Assembly (NCBI GenBank): GCA_020161405.1
Contig: JAIUOD010000001.1
Location: forward strand, 620,001 to 684,000
Length of the DNA stretch: 64,000 nucleotides
Direction of reading: 5' to 3'
Source of the DNA: Pseudomonadota bacterium
GTDB lineage: Bacteria; Pseudomonadota; Alphaproteobacteria; Caulobacterales; Aquidulcibacteraceae
The notes beneath the pieces were generated by a model. The model was not told where the DNA came from, did not search any database, and saw nothing but the letters and a program-made list of their open reading frames with translations. Shown piece after piece: positions 17,893 to 26,910 of this stretch. Position 1 is the first letter of the stretch. Each line of letters starts with the position of its first letter. The position numbers and the translations under genes are program-made.

Positions 17893-20121
17893 ATGAAACG
17901 TATTTTTAAAAACCAAATTCTGAAAGGGCTTATGGCTACAAGCGCCATTACACCATTCATCGCCTTTACGTCCGTTATGGCGCAAGAGCAAAAAGTTGAA
18001 AATAACAAAGGCGCAGAAACAATAGTTGTTACTGCACGCCGCCGCCAAGAAGCGCTAAAGGATGTTCCAATTGCTGTATCATCATTTAATGCCTCAAAAC
18101 TTGAAGCAACTGGCGCGCCTGATATCACCATTCTTCAACAAGTTTCACCAAATACCACAATGCAAGCGGCACGTGGCACAAACTCAACTTTGATTGCCTT
18201 TATTCGTGGTGTTGGTCAGCAAGATCCACTTTGGGGTTTCGAGCCAGGCGTTGGTCTTTATGTTGATGATGTTTATGTAGCACGTCCACAAGGTGCAGTT
18301 CTTGATATTTTCGACATTTCACGCATCGAAGTTTTACGTGGTCCACAAGGTTCACTTTATGGCCGTAATACAATTGGTGGTGCGGTTAAATATGTAACTA
18401 AAAAACTTGGCTCTACGCCAACTGGCAAAGCGCGTCTTTCTGTTGGTGCTTATGGTCAATTAGATGCGGTTGTTTCTGGTTCAGTTCCATTGTCTGATAC
18501 ATTCCGTGTTGGCGGCGCTTTTGCATCATATGCACGCGATGGTTTTGGTAAAAACATCACAACTGGCCAAGACCACTATAATAAAGCGGTTACTGCTGGT
18601 CGCCTAAGCGCTGAATGGACGCCAAATGATAAATTATTCTTCCGTCTTGCTTATGACAAAACAATTGATGATTCACTTCCAAAACATGGTCACCGTGAAG
18701 CTGCAGGTTCAGGCCTTACAACTGGTCAGCCAGTTTTATCAGATATTTATGATACTGATGCTGGCATTACAGGTCCAAACAAAGTTGAAAATGAAGGTAT
18801 TTCTTTCACTGCCGAATATAATTTAAATAGCAATTTAACGCTTAAATATATTGGCGCAGAGCGCAAAGGTAATTCAGACACTGTTATCGACTTTGATACA
18901 AGCCAAGTAGCAGCTTTGGACGTTCCAGCTTATTATAAAGACGATACAAAATCACACGAACTTCAGGCATTATTCACTGGAAAACGTGTGAATGGTGTGG
19001 TTGGTATTTACTATCTTGATGGCTATGCATCAGGCGCATTTGATACAATTGTTGGCTTAATCAATACAACAATTGCAACATCTGGTCGCGTTGGAACAAA
19101 AAGCCAAGCAATCTATGGTGATTTCAGCTTCAACATCACAGATTCATTGTCAGCTTCAATTGGTGGTCGTTACACTAAAGATGAGCGTACTGGCACAGTA
19201 TATCGCCAAAACTTCACCGGTCTTCGCTCACCACTATTTGGAAATAGCGCAGCAATTCCAGGTTTGATGCGTTCAAACTATACTAATAGCCGTGATTTCT
19301 CTGAATTCACACCACGCTTTAGTTTGTCATATAAAATCACGCCAGAAATTACTACTTATGCGGCTTATTCAAAAGGCTTTAAGTCTGGTGGTTTTGATAT
19401 GCGCGGTGACGCAGTGCTTACACCAAACACTGTTAATGGCTATAATCCTGAATATGTGACTTCAACTGAAGCAGGCTTAAAAGGTTCACTTCTTGACGGT
19501 CGTGCCAATTTCTCTGCAGCAATCTTTAATGCTGATTATACTGGCCAACAAATCACACGCCAAGAGCCAACAGTTAGCGGTTCAATTGCAAGTTTTGTTG
19601 ACAATGCTGGTTCTTCAACCATTAAAGGCTTCGAGCTTGAAGGTAATGTTATATTATTCGCTGGTCTTTCTGCATCATTTGGCTATGGCTTTACCGATGC
19701 GAAATTCAATGAATATTTGACTAAAAATGCTGCGGGCACTGTGATTAACAATGCTGCTACTGCTGTATTCCAAAACACACCAAAAAATAACGGCAATTTA
19801 ACATTGAACTATTCACGCACATTGGGCGATGGTTCGAAAATTGCGGCAAATGTTGGTGCTTCTTATCGCTCACCATATCATATGTTTGAAGCGGTTAATC
19901 CTGCATTGGATCAAAATGATGCTTATACATTAGTTGACGCAGGTATTTCATGGACTTCATCTGCTAGCCACGTGAAAGTATCACTAACTGGTCGTAACCT
20001 TACTGATGAGCGTTACAAAGTTGGTGGTTACTACTTCCCTGGTGCAACTTTTGGAAACGTTGTTAACAGCTTCTATGGTGCGCCAAAAACTTGGACAGGC
20101 ACAATCCAATACAGCTTCTAG
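17893..20121 (+). CDS. TonB-dependent outer membrane receptor
   Basis: Begins at ATG 17893 after AAGGGGAAA, giving a signal peptide ending SVMAQ. A TonB box (ETIVVTA) comes soon after, then the plug domain with FIRGVGQQDPLWGFEPGVG and RIEVLRGPQGSLYGRNTIGG, then a long beta barrel with the closing strand TGTIQYSF ending in Phe. The total of 742 residues is normal. Codons such as GGT, CGT and GCA dominate more than in neighbours, as in strongly expressed genes. The ligand is unknown; the flanking hydrolase and MFS transporter suggest an ester or other carbon compound. A strong terminator follows. Confidence 0.95.
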   Translation: MKRIFKNQILKGLMATSAITPFIAFTSVMAQEQKVENNKGAETIVVTARRRQEALKDVPIAVSSFNASKLEATGAPDITILQQVSPNTTMQAARGTNSTLIAFIRGVGQQDPLWGFEPGVGLYVDDVYVARPQGAVLDIFDISRIEVLRGPQGSLYGRNTIGGAVKYVTKKLGSTPTGKARLSVGAYGQLDAVVSGSVPLSDTFRVGGAFASYARDGFGKNITTGQDHYNKAVTAGRLSAEWTPNDKLFFRLAYDKTIDDSLPKHGHREAAGSGLTTGQPVLSDIYDTDAGITGPNKVENEGISFTAEYNLNSNLTLKYIGAERKGNSDTVIDFDTSQVAALDVPAYYKDDTKSHELQALFTGKRVNGVVGIYYLDGYASGAFDTIVGLINTTIATSGRVGTKSQAIYGDFSFNITDSLSASIGGRYTKDERTGTVYRQNFTGLRSPLFGNSAAIPGLMRSNYTNSRDFSEFTPRFSLSYKITPEITTYAAYSKGFKSGGFDMRGDAVLTPNTVNGYNPEYVTSTEAGLKGSLLDGRANFSAAIFNADYTGQQITRQEPTVSGSIASFVDNAGSSTIKGFELEGNVILFAGLSASFGYGFTDAKFNEYLTKNAAGTVINNAATAVFQNTPKNNGNLTLNYSRTLGDGSKIAANVGASYRSPYHMFEAVNPALDQNDAYTLVDAGISWTSSASHVKVSLTGRNLTDERYKVGGYYFPGATFGNVVNSFYGAPKTWTGTIQYSF

Positions 20122-20138
20122 TTTTTTCCCCGAAGAAG

Positions 20139-20166
20139 TGCCCCCGTATTTACGGGGGCATTTTTT
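20139..20166 (+). terminator. rho-independent terminator after TonB receptor
   Basis: TGCCCCCGTA and TACGGGGGCA form a perfect 10-bp stem with a 2-nt centre, followed by six T. It lies 17 bp after the stop codon. Confidence 0.95.
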
Positions 20167-20297
20167 CTGGCGCGTTTATTTTAAACACGCTAAAATCCTT
20201 TGTTTGTCGCATTTTTTACGCAAAAAACCGCATACACTTTTTTGCAAAATGCTCTATAAGTGAAGGCAATTAAAAATATAAACCAGTGGAGACATAA

Positions 20298-21635
20298 ATG
20301 AACAATATTAGCACACAAAAAGAAGACGCGCTTTTTGCAAATGGGCGAGGACTAGTGCTTTTTTTATTGGTTTTGGTTTATACTTTTAATTTTCTTGACC
20401 GCCAAATTTTATCAATTCTTTCACCCGCAATTCAAAAAGAATTGGGGCTTAAAGACGCCGATATGGGCCTTATGCGCGGCGTTAGTTTTGCGATTTTTTA
20501 TTCTACTTTAGGCGTTCCAATTGCCTATCTTGCCGACAGAAAAAGTCGTACTTGGATAATGACAATTGCGCTTACAGTCTGGAGTGCGATGACGGCGGCC
20601 TGCGGACTTGCAACGAATTTTACGCAATTATTCTTTGCCCGCATGATGGTTGGCGTGGGTGAAGCCGGTGGCGTTGCCCCTGCATATTCTTTGCTGTCTG
20701 ATTATTTCAAACCAAGCCAACGTGGCCGCGCAATGGCAATTTATAGTTTTGGTATTCCAATTGGTTCAGCAGTTGGCATTATCTTTGGCGCGGTTATAAC
20801 CACAATTTTGGATTGGCGCGCGGCATTTTTGATTGTGGGCGCAATGGGAATTGTCCTTGCACCTATATTTAGATTTTTCATTAAAGAACCAGTACGCGGC
20901 GCGCAGGATAAAATTGGGGCAATAACTACGCCACCGAAAGTCTTGGAAGTTTTAAAAGTTTTAATTTCAAAACCAAGTTTTTGGACCTTATCACTTGGGG
21001 CGGCATGCTCATCAATGATGGGATATGGCTTATTCGCTTGGTTGCCGACATTCTTCTTGCGTTCATACGGCGATGTACTGCCGCAAGCAATGGCATGGGT
21101 GCCAGATTTCTTGGTTCCGCCTAATCCAAAGCCAATATTGTTCGCAGGTTATTATTATGGCCTTATGGTTTTGCTTGGTGGGATTATCGGAATTTGGCTT
21201 GGTGGCTTGATATCGGATAAATTAGGTAAAGCGTCGAAAGGTGCTTATGCGCTTGTTCCTGCGGTTTCATTTTTGCTGGCTTTGCCGTTTTTTATTCTTG
21301 GCACAATGACCAATAATTTGATGCTATCATTCTTTGTTTATATTGTTCCAACGGCATTGGGTCTTGTTTGGCTTGGTCCAGTTTTGGCAGCGTTTCAGCA
21401 TATTGTGCCGCCTAATATGCGCGCCACTGCATCGGCAATATTCTTGTTGATAAATAATCTTATCGGCATTGGTTTGGGCGATTTCTTAATTGGCCTTATG
21501 TCTGATAGCTTAAAAGCGCAATATGGCGTGGAATCTTTGCGTTATTCTATAATGTATGGAACAATTTTCTATGTTTTTGCGGCAATATTATTATTTATCT
21601 CATCAAAACTTTTGGATAAGGATTGGGAAGAATAA
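20298..21635 (+). CDS. MFS transporter (spinster-like)
   Basis: A 445-residue membrane protein with twelve predicted helices. The first helix pair and loop carry YTFNFLDRQILSIL and YLADRKSRTWIM, and the next block ARMMVGVGEAGGVAPAYSLL is typical of the spinster-like MFS branch. GGAG precedes the ATG. Such transporters often lie next to TonB receptors in Caulobacter and sphingomonads, which supports a role moving the same compound over the inner membrane. It has its own upstream space of 131 bp after a terminator, so it may have a separate promoter. Confidence 0.92.
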   Translation: MNNISTQKEDALFANGRGLVLFLLVLVYTFNFLDRQILSILSPAIQKELGLKDADMGLMRGVSFAIFYSTLGVPIAYLADRKSRTWIMTIALTVWSAMTAACGLATNFTQLFFARMMVGVGEAGGVAPAYSLLSDYFKPSQRGRAMAIYSFGIPIGSAVGIIFGAVITTILDWRAAFLIVGAMGIVLAPIFRFFIKEPVRGAQDKIGAITTPPKVLEVLKVLISKPSFWTLSLGAACSSMMGYGLFAWLPTFFLRSYGDVLPQAMAWVPDFLVPPNPKPILFAGYYYGLMVLLGGIIGIWLGGLISDKLGKASKGAYALVPAVSFLLALPFFILGTMTNNLMLSFFVYIVPTALGLVWLGPVLAAFQHIVPPNMRATASAIFLLINNLIGIGLGDFLIGLMSDSLKAQYGVESLRYSIMYGTIFYVFAAILLFISSKLLDKDWEE

Positions 21636-22721
21636 TTAAATATCAATTCGATTTGCAATTTCATCAAATTGTTTTGTGGCGCTATTTGGCGCCACTTGGC
21701 CATTATCGGATGCTTTTTGCAATGATGGGTAAAAATTCACCTCACCAAGATAATTAATTCCAAGCTCGGCGGCGGCTTTCTTTGCCCCACCTTTGCCAAA
21801 TAGATCAATTTCAGCGCCACTATTCTCATCAATCAAAACTGACATATTCTCAATCAAACCAAGAACACTAACTTTGGCTTTTTGGAACATATCAATTCCA
21901 CGGCGAACATCGGCAAGTGCCATTTCTTGCGGTGTTGAAACAATAATTACGCCATCAAGTCGTGCCTGCTGCGCTAATGAAATTTGAACATCGCCTGTAC
22001 CTGGCGGCATATCAACCACTAAATAATCAAGTGCGCCCCAATTTGTGCCCATGAATAATTGAGTTAAGGCTTTCAAAAGCATTGGGCCGCGCCAAATTAA
22101 AGCCTGCCCCTGATTAACTACAAACCCCATCGACATTGCTTTAAGGCCATGTGCTTCAATAGGGTCAATTTTACCGTTTTCGCTTGCCTGCGCAATTTTT
22201 GTTGTATGCCCTAAAAGTGTTGGAAGGCTTGGGCCATAAATATCAGCATCCAAAAGACCAACTTTTTTACCCCTTTTTGCAAGTGATTGCGCAAGGTTGA
22301 ACGCAATTGTTGACTTTCCAACACCACCCTTTGCCGAAGCAATGGCGATTATCTTACTAATATTATCGGGGCGAATTGATTCAATATTTGGTTTTTTACG
22401 CTCTTGGTTTGGCGATCCAACTGGGCTTTGACCATTATTAATTGAATGGGCGGTAAGAATAGGTGATACTTTTTCAACACCATTTATCGATGATAATGTT
22501 TTTATTATTGCATCCGTTAATGGTTCAATTTTTGGAATGTCATTTTGATCTGCTTCAAGAATGATTTTAACATCGCCATTTTTAAACAAAATAGAGCTTA
22601 CAAGACCAGAGCTTATAATATCTTTGCCATCTATCGGACTTTTTAATTCATGAAGCCGTGATTTAATCTCATCAATTTTTAAATCACCCTTTATGTTTTT
22701 GTTTTTGAATAGATTGAACAT
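21636..22721 (-). CDS. apbC: Mrp/ApbC-type P-loop iron-sulfur carrier, without the CxxC motif
   Basis: Starts at ATG 22721, 2 bp beyond the feoB stop; the longer frame runs into feoB. An N-terminal DUF59-like region (residues 10-85) precedes the Mrp ATPase with the deviant Walker A SAKGGVGKSTIAFNLA, DADIYGPSLPTLLG and DYLVVDMPPGTGD. Mrp proteins load and transfer Fe-S clusters. Where the family normally has Cys-Pro-x-Cys after ENMS, this one reads ENMSVLIDENSGAEIDLFG, so the cluster-bridging cysteines are missing. I recall other alphaproteobacterial members with the same loss. Position after feoAB ties it to iron supply. Confidence 0.93.
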   Translation of the reverse strand: MFNLFKNKNIKGDLKIDEIKSRLHELKSPIDGKDIISSGLVSSILFKNGDVKIILEADQNDIPKIEPLTDAIIKTLSSINGVEKVSPILTAHSINNGQSPVGSPNQERKKPNIESIRPDNISKIIAIASAKGGVGKSTIAFNLAQSLAKRGKKVGLLDADIYGPSLPTLLGHTTKIAQASENGKIDPIEAHGLKAMSMGFVVNQGQALIWRGPMLLKALTQLFMGTNWGALDYLVVDMPPGTGDVQISLAQQARLDGVIIVSTPQEMALADVRRGIDMFQKAKVSVLGLIENMSVLIDENSGAEIDLFGKGGAKKAAAELGINYLGEVNFYPSLQKASDNGQVAPNSATKQFDEIANRIDI

Positions 22722-22723
22722 TT

Positions 22724-24553
22724 TTAAAACCAAATTTTTGAAATATAATAAGTTGCGCCCGCCGCGATATATGCCAAAATTATCAGATAACAAAAAGCAA
22801 AAACTGGCCATTTCCATGAATTTGTTTCACGTCTTATAGTTGCCAATGTGGCAAAACATTGTGGGGCAAAAACATACCATGCCAAGAAAGCCAAAGCAGT
22901 TGGTAAAGACCATGCATGCTGCAAAGTTTGCGCAAGGCCAGTTTCAAGATTTGCATCCCCGCCCTGAATTGAATAAATCGTTCCCAATGCGCCAACCGCA
23001 ACTTCGCGCGCCGCCAACCCTGGAACAAGTGCAATTGATATTTCAAGGTTAAAGCCAATAGGCGCCAAAACTTTTTCAAGAATTGCACCAATTTTACCTG
23101 CGAATGTTTCTCGCAAATTAGTCGCCGAAAGCGGGAAGCGCGACAAGCCCCATAATATTACAGAAGTCCATAAAATCACTGTTCCCGCGCGTCTTACAAA
23201 TGATTTTGCCGCCATATAAATTCCCAAAAAGAAATCGCGTGCATTTGGTAATTTATAGCTTGGCAATTCCATAATTAACGCTTGGGATGCGCCGTGTGTC
23301 ATTGTGCGCTTCAAAACGAATGCAACAATAAAAGCGCTTATAATGCCGCTTAAATAAAGGCAAAACATTACCAAGCCTTGCAGGCCAATAAATCCAAAAA
23401 CTGGCTTATTCGGAATGAATGCGGCAATTATCAAAGTATAAACAGGCAATCTTGCCGAACAGGTCATAAGCGGGGCTATAAGAATTGTAGTTAGCCTATC
23501 ACGTTCATGCTCAATTACCCTTGCGGACATAATGCCAGGGATAGCACATGCAAAACTTGATAAAAGTGGAATAAAGGCGCGGCCGTTTAAACCTGCGCGC
23601 CGCATAATTTCATCCATTAAAAATGCCGCGCGCGACATATAGCCAGAAGCCTCAAGTATTATAATAAAGGCAAACAAAATCACAATTTGCGGCAAAAATA
23701 CAAGAACCGCACCAACGCCAGCAATTATTCCATCAACAATTAATTGTGAAAACAAACTTTTCCCAAGAATATTTCGAACATTTCGCCCCAATGCCTCAAC
23801 GAGATATGAAATAGCATCCATAAAAGGGGTTGCCCATGTAAACACGGCCTGAAACATTAAAAACAAAACTAATGCAAGAACCAATGGGCCAAGAAAAGGG
23901 TTTAAAACTATATCATCAATTTTACGGGTGATTACATTAAGACTTGCTTCTTTTTCAATTACAATTGAAGCGATTTTACGCGCATCCTTTTGCAATAATG
24001 CCAAATTATCATGAACAGACTTTGCAAGCGCGGTTTCAAGATCGCCAATAAGTAATTTATCAATTTGATTTAAAAGCTCTTCGCGCCCCTCTTTTCGGGT
24101 TGCGCGGCTTGCAACAACGGGGACGCCTAATTGATTGCTAAGTTCGCCAACATTTATTTCAATGCCGTCACGTGTTGCAATATCAATCATATTGAGCACA
24201 ACAATCATCGGCAAACCCATTTCACGAAGCTGCAGAGCGGAATGCAAATGGGTTCTAAGGTTGGATGCATCAATAACTACAAGCATTAAATGCGGGCGCC
24301 CTACCTCTTTCATTTCGCCATTTAGCATATCAATGGCAACTTTTTCATCTTGTGAACGCGCTGTTAAGCCATAAATTCCGGGCAAATCATATAATTCAAT
24401 ATCATGCCCCGCATGGGTTTCAAAAATACCTTTTTTGGTTTCAACAGTAACACCGGCATAATTAGCAGTTTTAGCACGACCACCGGTTAAACCATTAAAC
24501 AAGGTACTTTTACCGCAATTTGGCGCGCCAATAAGGGCAACTTTATATTTCAT
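22724..24553 (-). CDS. feoB: ferrous iron transporter B
   Basis: Inner-membrane Fe(II) uptake protein with an N-terminal G domain. G1 is GAPNCGKSTLFNGLTG (residues 8-23), G3 contains DLPGIYGL, G4 is NMID. From about residue 215 there are multiple membrane helices with the two Gate blocks: IILEASGYMSRAAFLMDEI and SFACAIPGIMSAR, then GLAAREVAVGALGTIY toward the end. At 609 residues it is at the short end, lacking a long C-terminal tail. Its ATG shares one base with the feoA stop codon. Confidence 0.97.
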   Translation of the reverse strand: MKYKVALIGAPNCGKSTLFNGLTGGRAKTANYAGVTVETKKGIFETHAGHDIELYDLPGIYGLTARSQDEKVAIDMLNGEMKEVGRPHLMLVVIDASNLRTHLHSALQLREMGLPMIVVLNMIDIATRDGIEINVGELSNQLGVPVVASRATRKEGREELLNQIDKLLIGDLETALAKSVHDNLALLQKDARKIASIVIEKEASLNVITRKIDDIVLNPFLGPLVLALVLFLMFQAVFTWATPFMDAISYLVEALGRNVRNILGKSLFSQLIVDGIIAGVGAVLVFLPQIVILFAFIIILEASGYMSRAAFLMDEIMRRAGLNGRAFIPLLSSFACAIPGIMSARVIEHERDRLTTILIAPLMTCSARLPVYTLIIAAFIPNKPVFGFIGLQGLVMFCLYLSGIISAFIVAFVLKRTMTHGASQALIMELPSYKLPNARDFFLGIYMAAKSFVRRAGTVILWTSVILWGLSRFPLSATNLRETFAGKIGAILEKVLAPIGFNLEISIALVPGLAAREVAVGALGTIYSIQGGDANLETGLAQTLQHAWSLPTALAFLAWYVFAPQCFATLATIRRETNSWKWPVFAFCYLIILAYIAAGATYYISKIWF

Positions 24554-24780
24554 TAGGCTTCAACCTCTATAGCACATGCTTCTTCGGGTCTTAATGCAAT
24601 TAAAGTTCGGTTTAACCTTATACATATTGGGGTTTTTGCAATCGGGCCATAATGCATGATTTCAACTTCATCACCTTCGGCAAAGCCAATTTCACGCAAT
24701 TTTGCAATTATTGTTTCATCTTTTGCATTAATTCCAGAAACTATTGCCGATTTTCCCTTTTCTAAATTTAAAAGTTCCAT
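24553..24780 (-). CDS. feoA: ferrous iron transport protein A
   Basis: A 75-residue SH3-like protein that assists FeoB. The second of two tandem ATG codons (24780) is favoured because AAGG is 6 nt ahead of it. The fold is visible in LEKGKSAIVSGI, LREIGFAEGDEVEIMHYGPIA and a closing strand ICIRLNRTLIALRPEEA. It heads the feoA-feoB-apbC operon, under the Fur-like palindrome that lies just upstream. Confidence 0.95.
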   Translation of the reverse strand: MELLNLEKGKSAIVSGINAKDETIIAKLREIGFAEGDEVEIMHYGPIAKTPICIRLNRTLIALRPEEACAIEVEA

Positions 24781-24788
24781 CATAAACC

Positions 24789-24811
24789 TTGTTGCAAACC
24801 ATTCGCAACAA
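24789..24811 (-). promoter_or_regulatory. Fur-like operator palindrome before feoA
   Basis: TTGTTGC and GCAACAA form a perfect 7-bp inverted repeat around 9 bp. On the minus strand the core TTGCGAATGGTTTGCAA matches 14 of the 16 fixed positions of TTGCAAATnATTTGCAA, the pattern I recall for alphaproteobacterial Fur/Mur sites. It overlaps the ribosome binding site region of feoA, so iron-loaded repressor could block the operon. Confidence 0.6.
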
Positions 24812-25088
24812 TCTAGTAGCGATTAGTAAGTGAAATTGCAAACTTTTTTATCAATTCAAGCCCATTAATTACGGTGACCCTTTGTCGCATAGGTAAAAAT
24901 GACCATATCAAATACGGCAGTTTTTATATAGCCTATGGTTAATATTATTAATCACCATAAAAATTATTTAATATTTCCAACAAAAGCGCTTTAAAATAGG
25001 TGTTTCTTAACATTAAATAATATCAATATTAACGGCATCAAGATTGCAAACTCCAAAAATGCCTTATGGCAAATTATGGAGGGTTTAA
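24812..25088. other. AT-rich intergenic region between feoA and the EF-hand gene
   Basis: No gene found. It must hold the divergent promoters of the feo operon and the EF-hand gene. On the minus strand TACTAG at about 24812-24817 could be the feo -10 element. Several AT-rich near-repeats (TTAATATTATTAA around 24939) have no clear role. Confidence 0.5.
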
Positions 25089-25121
25089 ATGACCAAGCAA
25101 TATAGGGGGAAAAATGATTAA
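25089..25121 (+). CDS. possible 10-residue leader ORF overlapping the EF-hand start
   Basis: ATG at 25089 follows the strong ribosome binding site GGAGGG and encodes MTKQYRGKND before TAA at 25119-25121. The stop lies 8 nt inside the EF-hand gene in another frame, so ribosomes finishing it would end at the main start codon. This could be translational coupling or chance. Confidence 0.3.
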   Translation: MTKQYRGKND

Positions 25122-25908
25122 TAGCATTTCCCCTTATTCGCAAAATAATAGAATTGCGAATATGTTCAGCAAAATCGACGCCAATAGTGATGGCGCGGTG
25201 ACAAAAGAAGAATTCATTGCCGCCCGTCCGAAAAATGTATCTGAAACCAAAGCAAGCGAATTATTTGCCAAAATCGATACCCAAAACTCTGGAAGCATTA
25301 ATCAAGACCAATTCAAAAATGAAATGGAACTTATTAAACCAGACAAAAGCGTGCATTCATCTTCAAACATTCTTGCAAGTGCTGCGCTAAATGCAGTCAT
25401 GCAATTAGTTCAGCAAAGCAATTCGAACGTTTCAGCTTCATCAAAGCAAGATGAAATGTTCGCAAAAATTGATGCAAATAGCGATGGAAATGTAAGCAAA
25501 GAAGAATTTGTAAGCGCGCGTCCGCATGAAGTCACCCAAGAAATGGCCGAAAGCTTATGGGGCAAACTTGATACAGAAAACAAAGGAAGCCTTAACAAGG
25601 AAGAATTTCAAACCGCAATGAAGGCCAATGACCCAAAGGGTCATGATGGGCATAATGGCGCACCGCCGCCATCAGATAATGATGATAAAACATCATCGAC
25701 AAACAAAAAATACAATCCATTAGACACAAATAAAGATGGAAAAGTAAGCGCCGAAGAACTTCTTGCAGGGCTTAATAGCGCCGCAAGTTCAAGTGATAAT
25801 TCAAGCGTAAAAACATTTATTAGCTCTATTGAAAGTGCAATAAAAAATTACGCAACAACGAATAATCTAAACCTTAGCGATACTATATTGCTAAATCAAA
25901 ATGCATAA
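25114..25908 (+). CDS. EF-hand calcium-binding protein
   Basis: A 264-residue protein with five EF-hand loops: DANSDGAVTKEE (from residue 22), DTQNSGSINQDQ (55), DANSDGNVSKEE (120), DTENKGSLNKEE (153) and DTNKDGKVSAEE (204). Loops 1, 3 and 5 have the full set of calcium-coordinating side chains; 2 and 4 have Gly or Ser in place of one ligand. Residues 1-70 and 100-170 are an internal duplication (both contain the ARP segment after the loop). No classical signal peptide is visible. Serine-rich EF-hand proteins of this type occur in Caulobacterales and Xanthomonas. GGGG precedes the ATG. Confidence 0.9.
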   Translation: MINSISPYSQNNRIANMFSKIDANSDGAVTKEEFIAARPKNVSETKASELFAKIDTQNSGSINQDQFKNEMELIKPDKSVHSSSNILASAALNAVMQLVQQSNSNVSASSKQDEMFAKIDANSDGNVSKEEFVSARPHEVTQEMAESLWGKLDTENKGSLNKEEFQTAMKANDPKGHDGHNGAPPPSDNDDKTSSTNKKYNPLDTNKDGKVSAEELLAGLNSAASSSDNSSVKTFISSIESAIKNYATTNNLNLSDTILLNQNA

Positions 25909-25912
25909 AATT

Positions 25913-25936
25913 GGGCGGCTAAAAAGCCGCCCTTTC
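25913..25936 (+). terminator. rho-independent terminator after EF-hand gene
   Basis: GGGCGGC and GCCGCCC form a 7-bp stem around TAAAAA, followed by TTTCTTT. Confidence 0.9.
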
Positions 25937-25971
25937 TTTGCTTATTAAAATAAATAAGCTATTAGGCTTGA

Positions 25972-26874
25972 ATGAATAAATACAAAGCCGCCCTTGGCCC
26001 AATTTTAGGGCTTCTCTCTGCAAGCATTTGGGCGCTTGCATTTTCTAATGTGAAAATTGCGTTAAAAACCTTTGGGCCAAGTGAAATCGCGGCATTAAGG
26101 TTTTTTGTTTCAGGGCTTTTAGGCTTGGGCGTTTTGATATTTACAAAACAAAAAACTTGGACGTCTAAAGATATTTTTCAAGCCTTTTTCGCCGCCTTTA
26201 TCGGTATGGCAATTTATAATATCTTCCTAAATTTAGGGCAAACCACAATTGCCCCAAGTGCGGCAAGTTTTATTGTCTCCACACAGCCAATTTTTACAAT
26301 TATTGCCGCGCGCTTTTTATTTAAAGAAAAAATTGGCCTTAATGCCATTTTGGGCGTTGGGCTTTGCTTGACGGGCGTTTGGGTTATTTTAGGCCATCCA
26401 GATTTTGGCGCATTTTTTCATGGTGGGGCATTCTATTTAATAATTTGTGCAATATGCTCTGGATTATATTTTATATTGCTTATGCCGCTTATTCAAAAAC
26501 ACGGCCCATTAAATGCTGCCGCGAGCACGGTTTTAGCAACAGGAATTCTATTAAGTCCATGGCTTCCAAATGCATTGGTTCAGGCACAAATAGAATTAAA
26601 GCCAACTTTGGCAGTAATGTTTCTTGCGATTTTTCCGGGGTTTATAGCGCACATAACATGGATGAGTGCAATGAAAATTATGGGGTCAACACGTGCCGCA
26701 AATTTCACATTTTTAATTGCACCAATGGCAACCGTAGCTGCGGTTATAATCAATGATGATAAAATTGCGCCTGCATTTTATTTAGGTTCTGTTTTGGTAA
26801 TTTTCGGGGTTTTCGTAACCACAAATCAAAAAATCAAAACATGGTTTTTAGAAAAAACCAAATTTGCATTATAA
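25972..26874 (+). CDS. EamA/DMT-family transporter
   Basis: A 300-residue inner-membrane protein with ten hydrophobic helices in two EamA repeats. The first repeat opens with GLLSASIWALAFSNVKIAL and has the SAASFIVSTQPIFTIIAARF block; the second has GFIAHITWMSAMKIMGSTRA. Such drug/metabolite transporters often export amino acids or metabolites, but no substrate can be read here. It lies between two terminators, so it is a single-gene unit. The first ATG of the frame is used. Confidence 0.92.
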   Translation: MNKYKAALGPILGLLSASIWALAFSNVKIALKTFGPSEIAALRFFVSGLLGLGVLIFTKQKTWTSKDIFQAFFAAFIGMAIYNIFLNLGQTTIAPSAASFIVSTQPIFTIIAARFLFKEKIGLNAILGVGLCLTGVWVILGHPDFGAFFHGGAFYLIICAICSGLYFILLMPLIQKHGPLNAAASTVLATGILLSPWLPNALVQAQIELKPTLAVMFLAIFPGFIAHITWMSAMKIMGSTRAANFTFLIAPMATVAAVIINDDKIAPAFYLGSVLVIFGVFVTTNQKIKTWFLEKTKFAL

Positions 26875-26876
26875 AA

Positions 26877-26899
26877 ATAGCCCGCCAATGGCGGGCTAT
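26877..26899. terminator. bidirectional terminator
   Basis: ATAGCCCGCC and GGCGGGCTAT form a 10-bp stem with a 3-nt loop, between the convergent EamA and flavoprotein genes. Confidence 0.9.
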
Positions 26900-26910
26900 T
26901 ATTTTAGATA

